Below, piece after piece: positions 1-6,752 of a DNA stretch of 45,850 nt (positions within the stretch are counted from its first letter, which is position 1; every line of letters begins with the position of its first letter). The position numbers and the translations under genes were made by a program. The notes beneath the pieces were generated by a model. That model worked only from the letters and a program-made list of their open reading frames with translations. It did not search any database and was not told where the DNA came from. Origin of the DNA: DASPJL01 sp035628645 (GTDB taxonomy: Bacteria; Bacteroidota; Bacteroidia; Cytophagales; Cyclobacteriaceae); contig DASPJL010000066.1 in the NCBI GenBank assembly GCA_035628645.1, positions 1-45,850 on the forward strand. The letters run 5' to 3'.

Positions 1-1
1 A

Positions 2-1837
2 AAGAAATGGAATGTTTCGGCTAAGGAAATTACCACAGAGGCAGGAATGCTTTACCACAAGCCTGGGGGAAAAAAAGCAAGCTACGGTGAAATAGCATCC
101 CTGGCAGCCGGACTTCCCGTACCTGCCGAGGTCGAATTGAAGAAGGTGCGCGATTTTACAATTATCGGTACCTCCAGAAAAAATGTGGAAGCCCTGAATA
201 TTGTGACAGGCAAACCATTATTCACCATTGATCATACTCAGGAAGGCATGTTGATTGCCATGATTGCCCATCCTCCTGCATTCGGATTGAAAGTGAAGTC
301 CGTAGATGATTCTGCCGCCAGATCCATGCCAGGCATTAAAGATGTCTTCACAATCAAAACACTTTCCGACGATTACGAAAGAAATGGTTTTGACACAACA
401 ACTTTTACTGAGCTAGTGGTAGTGGTTGGAAAAACTACCTGGGAAGTGATGAATGCAAAAAAAGCGCTTAAGACAGAATGGGAGAAAATTTCCGACTCAA
501 ATATAATTGTGAACGGCTGGGGAGGTAAACAAACGGTGAAAATCCCTGCAGGATTGGAGAGTACTGAAGGGCATAAAGCAAAAATGGTGGAAAGGTCAAA
601 ACAACCTGCTGAAGTACTTCGAAAGGATGGCGATCCGGAAGGCGCATTTAAAAAAGCAGCCAAAGTAATTGAGCGGACTTATAATGCACCCTATCTGGCA
701 CACAACACTATGGAACCGGTTAACTGTTTTGCCCACGTTACAGCAGATAAAGCTGAAATTTACGGACCTATCCAGGCGCCTGAATTTATTATGCAGGCCC
801 TCTCCGCACGACTAGGACTTCCAAAGGAAAAAATCCATATTAAACTGGCAAGAATGGGCGGAGGATTTGGTCAGAGAGCTTATGGACATCACTTAGTTGA
901 GGCGGCAGTGATTTCTCAAAAACTGAACGCTCCGATCAAAATGGTTTATACACGCGAGGATGATATGACTTACGGAATTTACCGTCCCACCTACACGGCC
1001 ACTTACAGGGCAGCACTGGACGAGAAGGATAACCTTATCGCGTTTCATGTGCGTGGTGGCGGCATTCCTGAACACCCTGTTGCTGCAAACCGATTTCCGG
1101 CTGGCGCGGTAGATAATTACCTGGCCGAAGGATGGGCATTGGATTCAAACATTACCATTGGTGCATTCAGGGCGCCGAGGTCTAATTTCATTGCGGGAGC
1201 AGAGCAGTCATTCCTGGATGAAGTAGCCGAACTGGCAGGCAAGGATCCTATTGAGTTCCGTCTTCAACTGTTGGAACGAGCCAAGAACAACCCCGTGGGT
1301 AAGAACAACGATTATGACGCTGAACGGTATGCAGGCGTTTTAAAACTGGTGCGGGAAAAATCTAAATGGAACGAGGCATCTCCTAATATTCACTTAGGTG
1401 TTTCCGCATATTTCTGTCATAACTCATACGTAGCTGAAGTGCTTGATCTTGAGTTGCATAACAATAAGCCCGTAGTAAATAAAGTTTATGCTGCTGTTGA
1501 CTGTGGCATAGTGGTAAATCCAGACGCAGCCACTAACATGGGTGAAGGAGGGATTATAGATGGTATTGGAAACGCATTGTTCGGCGAAATGACTTTTGTA
1601 GACGGAGTGCCGGAAAAGAATAATTTTCATCAATACCGACTTATCCGTCAGAAAGAAGCACCCAAGTCCATTGAAATTCATTTTGTAAAAAATGAACATG
1701 ATCCCACAGGTCTTGGTGAACCATTGTTCCCTCCTATCTTTGCCGCTGTTGCGAATGCATTATACAAGGCAACAGGAAAGCGTTTTTACGACCAACCTTA
1801 TGGCAAATACCTGGAGGAGCAGCCATCGCAAATGTAA
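2..1837 (+). CDS. Molybdenum hydroxylase large subunit (isoquinoline 1-oxidoreductase beta-type), 5' partial
   Basis: The reading frame is open to the first bases of the window, so the start lies upstream and the ATG at 47 is internal; 611 residues are visible, against roughly 700-750 for the family. It belongs to the xanthine dehydrogenase/aldehyde oxidase superfamily, whose large subunit binds molybdopterin and hydroxylates heterocycles or aldehydes. Visible family motifs, counted from the ATG at 47, are HNTMEP (about 222), MGGGFGQRAYGHHLVEAA (about 273), GAFRAPRSNF (about 377) and GLGEPLFPP, whose Glu (558) matches the catalytic glutamate. The small [2Fe-2S] subunit is not in the window and is probably upstream. 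The next three genes are cofactor genes, which supports a dedicated operon. The substrate cannot be told from sequence. Confidence 0.93.
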   Translation, partial: KKWNVSAKEITTEAGMLYHKPGGKKASYGEIASLAAGLPVPAEVELKKVRDFTIIGTSRKNVEALNIVTGKPLFTIDHTQEGMLIAMIAHPPAFGLKVKSVDDSAARSMPGIKDVFTIKTLSDDYERNGFDTTTFTELVVVVGKTTWEVMNAKKALKTEWEKISDSNIIVNGWGGKQTVKIPAGLESTEGHKAKMVERSKQPAEVLRKDGDPEGAFKKAAKVIERTYNAPYLAHNTMEPVNCFAHVTADKAEIYGPIQAPEFIMQALSARLGLPKEKIHIKLARMGGGFGQRAYGHHLVEAAVISQKLNAPIKMVYTREDDMTYGIYRPTYTATYRAALDEKDNLIAFHVRGGGIPEHPVAANRFPAGAVDNYLAEGWALDSNITIGAFRAPRSNFIAGAEQSFLDEVAELAGKDPIEFRLQLLERAKNNPVGKNNDYDAERYAGVLKLVREKSKWNEASPNIHLGVSAYFCHNSYVAEVLDLELHNNKPVVNKVYAAVDCGIVVNPDAATNMGEGGIIDGIGNALFGEMTFVDGVPEKNNFHQYRLIRQKEAPKSIEIHFVKNEHDPTGLGEPLFPPIFAAVANALYKATGKRFYDQPYGKYLEEQPSQM

Positions 1838-1869
1838 GCGTAGAGAGAAATTTTAAATTTTGATTATTA

Positions 1870-1933
1870 CCGCCGTTGTAAGTGTCCTACCGACGACCAA
1901 AGGCGGAAAAATGTCAGTGGGGACACTGACATT
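1870..1933 (+). promoter_or_regulatory. Structured leader upstream of moaE
   Basis: The 120-bp gap before moaE contains a perfect 10-bp stem (1910-1919 with 1924-1933) around a GGGA loop. An upstream heptamer AGTGTCC (1881-1887) could instead pair with GGACACT (1921-1927), which would break that stem. CCGCC (1870-1874) can also pair with GGCGG (1902-1906). No U-tract follows, so it is not a simple terminator. A switch-like role is inference; processing or mRNA stability are equally possible. Confidence 0.4.
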
Positions 1934-1958
1934 GGCAGGAAATTTATAAGTAAATAAG

Positions 1959-2402
1959 ATGTCTAAAGGAAAAGTAAAAAACATATTTATACAAGGCGCT
2001 ATTCCAGCGTCGTTTATTAGCGATAGCATTCAAAAGCACAGTGCAAAGACGGATATCGGCGCCCACAGTATATTTTTAGGACAAGTGCGTAGTGATTTAA
2101 TTGAAGATAAAGCTGTAGCCGCCATCGAATATACCGCATACGAGGAGATGGCACTGAAGAAAATGGATGAGATCAGGGAAGAAATTTTTGCCAAGTATAC
2201 GTTAACGTGTATGCACGTTCATCACAGTCTTGGAAAAGTAGCCGCGGGAGAAATATGCTTATTCGTTTTCACGTCTTCAAAACATCGAAAAGTAGCTATT
2301 GATGCCTGTGAGGAAACCGTTGAGAGGATCAAAGCCGAGCTACCGGTTTGGGGAAAAGAATTGTTCCAGGACGAGTCCTATCAATGGAAAGTCAATCAAT
2401 AA
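1959..2402 (+). CDS. moaE: Molybdopterin synthase catalytic subunit MoaE
   Basis: MoaE is the large subunit of molybdopterin synthase, which with thiocarboxylated MoaD converts cyclic pyranopterin monophosphate to molybdopterin in the cytoplasm. The 147 residues match the family length. Family motifs are GAHSIFLGQVR (34-44), HHSLGKVAAGE (88-98), SKHR (107-110) and the active-site segment IKAELPVWGKE (124-134) with Lys125 and Lys133. No moaD, moaA or moaC is nearby, so those partners must be encoded elsewhere. It lies 121 bp after the hydroxylase and 33 bp before the XdhC gene, consistent with a co-transcribed cofactor block. Confidence 0.95.
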   Translation: MSKGKVKNIFIQGAIPASFISDSIQKHSAKTDIGAHSIFLGQVRSDLIEDKAVAAIEYTAYEEMALKKMDEIREEIFAKYTLTCMHVHHSLGKVAAGEICLFVFTSSKHRKVAIDACEETVERIKAELPVWGKELFQDESYQWKVNQ

Positions 2403-2435
2403 TTTGTAATTTAAAGGTTATTAACTCATAAATTC

Positions 2436-3590
2436 ATGAAAGAACTTCGCGCGATATGTGATGCTTACAGGAAAATTGACTTCACAAAACAAAAAGCGGC
2501 AATTGCGACAGTTGTACGGGTGATTGGCTCGGCTTATCGAAGTCCTGGAGCCCGCATGCTGATTACCGACGATGGGCGATGGGTAGGGTCAATAAGCGGG
2601 GGGTGCCTGGAGGGAGACGCATTAAGAAAGGCCAGGGGAGTAATGAACGACAAGAAGGCCATAACCGTAACCTATGACACCAGCGAGGAGGAAAATAAAA
2701 CCTTCGCAATCAATCTGGGTTGTAATGGAATTATTGATGTTCTATTAGAGCCGGTGGATCCCGAGGACAAGAGCAATCCCATATTTCTTTTTGAAACGCT
2801 GCTGGATCTTGAAGAAGATGCTGCTTTAGCTACGTGTTTTAGAGGAAAGGATGGAATGCCCGGAAAGAAAATGCTGATGAAAAACAAGGCCGTTGTTTTT
2901 CAGGATTTTAACGATAACAATATCAGGAGAAGGGTGGAAAGCGATTTGTCGGGCTTGTTTGAAACCAGGACATCCCGGGCGGAAACCTATTACATGGAAG
3001 ACGGTATTACGGAGGTTTTTATAGAGTTAATTCAACCACCCACCAGCCTTATCATTTTTGGCGGAGGGTTTGACGCACGGCCCCTCAGTCAAATGGCAAA
3101 GAACCTGGGCTGGTCAGTTACGGTAACTGATGAGTGCGTTGCTCATATTGTTCCGGTTTTCTTTCCCGATGCGGATAATCTTTCCCTTTGTCAAAGACAG
3201 TTTGTAGAACATAACTTTAAGATTACCGCTAATACGGCCTGTGTCCTCATGTCACACAACTACGACTATGACCGGGATGTACTGAAAACACTGCTAAAAA
3301 CGGAGGCACGTTATATCGGCATTCTTGGCCCACGCAAGCGGTTTGACAAAATGCAGAAAGAGTTTGCAAATCAGAACATTCTTCTTTCGGATAACGATTG
3401 GGACAGGATTCATGCGCCAATCGGAATAGACATTGGCGCGGAAGCGCCGGATGAAATTGCTATTGCCATTATCGCAGAAATCATGGGAAAATTAACCAAC
3501 AGGGAAGCCGGGTTTCTTAAATACCGAAAAGCACCCATTCACCTTAGGGACACTACAAGTGAGCAAGTATTAAAAGAAGCGAAAATATAA
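2436..3590 (+). CDS. XdhC/CoxI family molybdoenzyme maturation protein
   Basis: XdhC-family proteins bind molybdenum cofactor and help its sulfuration and insertion into xanthine dehydrogenase-type enzymes. The 384-residue protein has the N-terminal XdhC/CoxI motifs GSAYRSPGARML (about 31-42) and SISGGCLEGD (about 52-61). The C-terminal Rossmann domain has LIIFGGGFDARPLSQ (about 205-219), GILGPRKR and the terminal PIGIDIGAEAPDEIA motif. The hydroxylase and moaE upstream and the MocA-like gene 50 bp downstream make the hydroxylase at the window start the obvious client. Confidence 0.93.
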   Translation: MKELRAICDAYRKIDFTKQKAAIATVVRVIGSAYRSPGARMLITDDGRWVGSISGGCLEGDALRKARGVMNDKKAITVTYDTSEEENKTFAINLGCNGIIDVLLEPVDPEDKSNPIFLFETLLDLEEDAALATCFRGKDGMPGKKMLMKNKAVVFQDFNDNNIRRRVESDLSGLFETRTSRAETYYMEDGITEVFIELIQPPTSLIIFGGGFDARPLSQMAKNLGWSVTVTDECVAHIVPVFFPDADNLSLCQRQFVEHNFKITANTACVLMSHNYDYDRDVLKTLLKTEARYIGILGPRKRFDKMQKEFANQNILLSDNDWDRIHAPIGIDIGAEAPDEIAIAIIAEIMGKLTNREAGFLKYRKAPIHLRDTTSEQVLKEAKI

Positions 3591-3640
3591 TCATAGGAAA
3601 CGTCAGTTATAAGCCTCATAAATCCTGAATTTTTAAGCAT

Positions 3641-4237
3641 ATGGAAAAAAACATAGCCATCCTTCTTTTAGCCGCGGGTTCATCCACAAGGTTGAAGGAA
3701 CCCAAACAGCTTCTGGATATTCACGGACAACCGTTATTGCTTCGGTCAGTTGAAACAGCTTATGCTTGTGCAGAAAAACAAACATTTGTGGTTCTTGGAT
3801 CGGAATTTGAAATGCACAAAAATCTTATCTCAGATCTTCCGGTAAAGATTATACAGAACAAAAGCTGGGAAAAGGGAATGGGCAACTCCATAAAGGCCGG
3901 ACTAAGTTACATCATTAAAGCTGTGGCCCAGGTAGAAGCAGTTATAATCATGGTATGCGATCAGCCGCTTGTCACCACAGCCTATCTCGAGAAAATGATT
4001 CAAAAATATAGTGATTGCGGTAAAAGAATTATTGCCTCCTCCTATGCTGCTACCTTAGGAGTACCTGCCTTATTTCATAAATCCATTTTTCCATCGATTC
4101 TCCAATTAGATGATACCCATGGAGCCAAAATGATAATAGAAAGCAATCCTGAAGATGTAGAAACGATTTCATTTCCGGAGGGAGCTATTGATATTGACAC
4201 CTCCCAGGATTATCAGAACTTCCTCAAAATAAATTAG
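3641..4237 (+). CDS. mocA: MocA-like molybdenum cofactor nucleotidyltransferase
   Basis: This 198-residue protein is a GT-A fold nucleotidyltransferase of the MocA/MobA type. MocA adds CMP to molybdopterin to make the cytosine dinucleotide form used by xanthine dehydrogenase-family enzymes. The N-terminal nucleotide-binding signature LLAAGSSTRLKEPKQLL is at 8-24, followed by GMGNSIKAGL near 85 and the metal-binding MVCDQPL near 105. The C-terminal GVPALF and DIDTSQDYQNF segments also fit the family. Choosing MocA (CTP) over other family members rests on the XdhC and hydroxylase neighbours. It is the last gene of the apparent operon; no clear terminator follows. Confidence 0.87.
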   Translation: MEKNIAILLLAAGSSTRLKEPKQLLDIHGQPLLLRSVETAYACAEKQTFVVLGSEFEMHKNLISDLPVKIIQNKSWEKGMGNSIKAGLSYIIKAVAQVEAVIIMVCDQPLVTTAYLEKMIQKYSDCGKRIIASSYAATLGVPALFHKSIFPSILQLDDTHGAKMIIESNPEDVETISFPEGAIDIDTSQDYQNFLKIN

Positions 4238-4328
4238 ATTGAAAGATCTAGAATGCACCCTCTCGAGGAAAAAACAACGGATCCGAAATTTTAGTTAGCC
4301 CAAAGGAGTATGTCTCGCTGAACTTTCT

Positions 4329-4483
4329 TAAAAAATATTCCTTTTCAGCCATTGAAAAAATTTTGTCCGTCCACTGAAAAAATTTTGTTTGCTTACTGAA
4401 AGTAAAATGTCGAGCGTCGCTGGTCAACTTACTTAGCGCCAATGGTCAACTTCCGGAAGCTGGCTGGTGAAGTTGACCAAGCA
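4329..4483. repeat. 22-bp periodic degenerate array, possible IS21-like end remnant
   Basis: Units start at 4330, 4352, 4374, 4396, 4418, 4440 and 4462, each 22 bp apart. Units at 4352 and 4374 share TGAAAAAATTTTGT. Units at 4418 and 4440 share TGGTCAACTT (4421-4430 and 4443-4452), and the inverse AAGTTGACCA lies at 4470-4479. TGGTCAACTTC (4443-4453) and GAAGTTGACCA (4469-4479) form an 11-bp inverted repeat. Multiple regularly spaced repeats are typical of IS21-family termini; that link is from memory. No transposase gene is present. Plasmid-like iterons are the alternative, but no Rep gene is nearby. Confidence 0.5.
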
Positions 4484-4600
4484 GCTTGTCAAAAGTGTGG
4501 GTCGTGAACAGATTTTTGTAGAGTAAAAAGAGAGGAGGGGTGCTTTAGAGACTGAAAAAGTATGTATAGCCGTTAGCGGTTTTCAAAAGCTGGATTTTGT

Positions 4601-4608
4601 TATTTTTG
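4601..4608 (+). promoter_or_regulatory. Possible -7 box (TATTTTTG) of a small transcript
   Basis: TATTTTTG matches the Bacteroidetes -7 consensus TAnnTTTG. It is followed about 57 bp later by a terminator-like hairpin with a T-rich tail. A good -33 TTTG at the expected spacing is not seen. No ORF lies between, so a small RNA of roughly 85-90 nt is possible. Confidence 0.25.
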
Positions 4609-4664
4609 CGGGGAGTCTTTGCGTCTATTGATCCTATAATTTTAAGTTATTTTCAATCAAAAAC

Positions 4665-4701
4665 GCCACCCGGAGTTTGATCTCATAGGTGGCTGTCCTT
4701 T
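4665..4701. terminator. Conserved-loop hairpin, orphan copy
   Basis: GCCACC (4665-4670) and GGTGGC (4688-4693) form a stem around a 17-nt loop. The loop differs by one base from that of the tRNA-Asn terminator hairpin at 12382-12418. T-rich tracts occur on both sides: CCTTTTT on the plus strand, and GTTTTTG when read on the minus strand. No tRNA or gene remnant is visible next to this copy. Confidence 0.55.
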
Positions 4702-5148
4702 TTATTAAATTAAACACGGCAAGCGTATATTTCAACATGGCAAAGCAAAAGAAAAATGCGTATCAATTCTTTCCATTAATTCTGTTTACTTTTCCTACCT
4801 ATGTAGAAAACGTTAGGGTTGAAAAAATTTTTGCCTTAAAAAATAACTTCCTCTCTTTGATCATTGTAAAAGAATATGTAAACCTTCTCTTTAATACCAT
4901 CTTGTTAATTTATTCGCCTGTTTTTAATATTTCCCCGCGATAAACCATACTTGTTTTTTTTAATTATCAAATTCACTCTGTTATAGATTTAAAATTTTCT
5001 TTTACAATATTGCTCTCCGTGATGCAGGAATATCACCTTATCACACCCTTTCAGCAGTTTGTAATCTCTTTAATTGTTGGAGGGAAGAAAAGTATCATAT
5101 TGGCATATAAATGAAGTTTCAATCTCTCCCAAAGAGAATTAAAATATA
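4702..5148. other. AT-rich gene-free stretch before lnt
   Basis: Very AT-rich sequence with no supported gene; an 84-codon frame (4689-4943) has no recognisable protein character. The promoter of the downstream Lnt gene must lie here, but I see no good TAnnTTTG box with a spaced TTTG. Confidence 0.5.
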
Positions 5149-6687
5149 ATGTGGGATAATTTAAAAAATTGGTTGCCTATTATTATAGGCGCTGTCTTGT
5201 CTGCTGTTTCATTGATTTGTGTAAATTATTTACTGGGTTGGCTTGCTACTTCTTTTCTATTTTATTCACTTTTTAAGACAACAAATTCCCGTAAACAAAT
5301 TATTGGCGGATTGCTATTTGGTTTTGTTTCCGCTGCAATTCTAAATTCCTGGATGATCACTGTGGTTCATCGATATGCTCAGGGAAGCATTCTAATAGGA
5401 ATAGTGTGTTGGATGGTCTCTGCAATATTAATCTCACTGATTTATGGCTTGCAGATTTTTATATTCAACAAGACTAAGCTGGTACAAAAAAGTACGGTTT
5501 CTTTATACATTAATGCAACTCTAATGGCTTCTTTGTGGGCGCTTGCCGAATGGATCAGGAGTGAATTTTTATATGGAATGCCTTGGCTGAGTTATAGCAT
5601 TGGTATCTCTCAAAGCAGCAATATTTATATTGTACAAAATGCGGTAATAGGAGGTGTATTCCTTCTCTCCTTTATAATTATCCTGTTCAATTATCTGCTG
5701 GCTTTTGCTGTCTATACAAAAAAAATCAAACTTTTACTGGGCCCGGTTGCCATCTTGTTATCATCATTTATAATCGGTTTTTTTCTCTATCAAGATCTAA
5801 ATAGGAAGGTAAAAGGCTCAACATCGAACAAGATAAGAGTTGCATTACCTCTTGCTTCTTTACCTCCTGAAACGATCTGGGATGAAAGTAATGGAAATCA
5901 ACTAGTACAGAACCTCCTTGAATTGAATAAAAAAGCGGTACAGGGAAGACCTGATTTGATTTTGTGGTCTGAAACTATTGTTCCCTGGACTTATTTACCT
6001 AATGACGATCTGGTTCAAGAAATTTCAAAATCGACGCTACGAGATAGTATTCATTTCCTTTTGGGAATGAATACCTCTATTAATGGATCTTCAGATATTA
6101 TTAACAACTCTGCCTATTATTTTAGCCCTGGCGGGAAAGCACTAGGAAGATATGATAAACAGAAGCTACTGACATTGATCGAGAAACCATTGTTCAGTTC
6201 TACAGGAAATCTTATTTTACCTTTTTTATCAAACAGCGGAATAAAAGTCTTTCCCGGAGAAAGCAAGCCATTGGAGACTATATGGGGAAAGGCAGGAATA
6301 TTGATTTGTAACGAATCAACCATCTCTACGCTTTCTGAAAGTTTTGCGGAGGAAGGTGTTTCCTTTATTGTCAATATGGGCAATGACTCCTGGTTCTCCA
6401 AAAATTTTATTACGAAGCAACATTTTTATAACTGTCGGCTTAGAGCTGTAGAAACAAGGAAAGATTTAGTGATCAATAATAATCTGGGAACTTCAGGAGT
6501 GATCAGAGCCAATGGCGACATTTCAAAGGTTTATAATAATAAAGTGAGCAGTGTCCAATTCGTTGATATTTACCCAAACACAGTAAAAACAATAAAGCAA
6601 TCCTACTTTATATACTTTTTGTTCATTGCTGTGTCAATAATAGTTTTAACTACTTTTTTAACTGGCAAACCAAAACAAATAAACTAA
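5149..6687 (+). CDS. lnt: Apolipoprotein N-acyltransferase Lnt
   Basis: Lnt transfers the third acyl chain from phospholipid to the N-terminal cysteine of lipoproteins in the inner membrane. The 512-residue length matches the family. The N-terminal half has about six to seven hydrophobic segments, including the family-like WALAEWIRSEFLYGMPWL (about 131-148). A nitrilase domain follows from about 228. The Glu-Lys-Cys catalytic triad is readable: Glu275 in LILWSET, Lys337 in RYDKQKLL and Cys387 in ILICNES. A hydrophobic segment near 485-505 closes the protein. The usual VPFGE motif after the catalytic lysine is missing (TLIEKPLF instead). The T9SS adhesin starts 65 bp downstream, so the two may be co-transcribed. 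Confidence 0.9.
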   Translation: MWDNLKNWLPIIIGAVLSAVSLICVNYLLGWLATSFLFYSLFKTTNSRKQIIGGLLFGFVSAAILNSWMITVVHRYAQGSILIGIVCWMVSAILISLIYGLQIFIFNKTKLVQKSTVSLYINATLMASLWALAEWIRSEFLYGMPWLSYSIGISQSSNIYIVQNAVIGGVFLLSFIIILFNYLLAFAVYTKKIKLLLGPVAILLSSFIIGFFLYQDLNRKVKGSTSNKIRVALPLASLPPETIWDESNGNQLVQNLLELNKKAVQGRPDLILWSETIVPWTYLPNDDLVQEISKSTLRDSIHFLLGMNTSINGSSDIINNSAYYFSPGGKALGRYDKQKLLTLIEKPLFSSTGNLILPFLSNSGIKVFPGESKPLETIWGKAGILICNESTISTLSESFAEEGVSFIVNMGNDSWFSKNFITKQHFYNCRLRAVETRKDLVINNNLGTSGVIRANGDISKVYNNKVSSVQFVDIYPNTVKTIKQSYFIYFLFIAVSIIVLTTFLTGKPKQIN

Positions 6688-6752
6688 AATAAATATCGCA
6701 TAGATAATATGCTACAACAAGAAGATTACAATTATAAAAATCAAAACAAATT

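Noticed and set aside
4248..4442. 64-codon minus-strand ORF
   Set aside because: It overlaps the 22-bp periodic array and its sequence reflects those repeats.
4329..4483. Plasmid iteron origin
   Set aside because: The spacing would fit, but units are too divergent and no replication initiator gene or other plasmid function is in the window.
4665..4800. tRNA remnant beside the orphan conserved-loop hairpin
   Set aside because: No T-arm, anticodon or acceptor-like sequence is found on either side of this copy.
4689..4943. 84-codon plus-strand ORF before lnt
   Set aside because: Non-ATG start, AT-rich low-information composition, no domain or ribosome site, and it begins inside the hairpin element.
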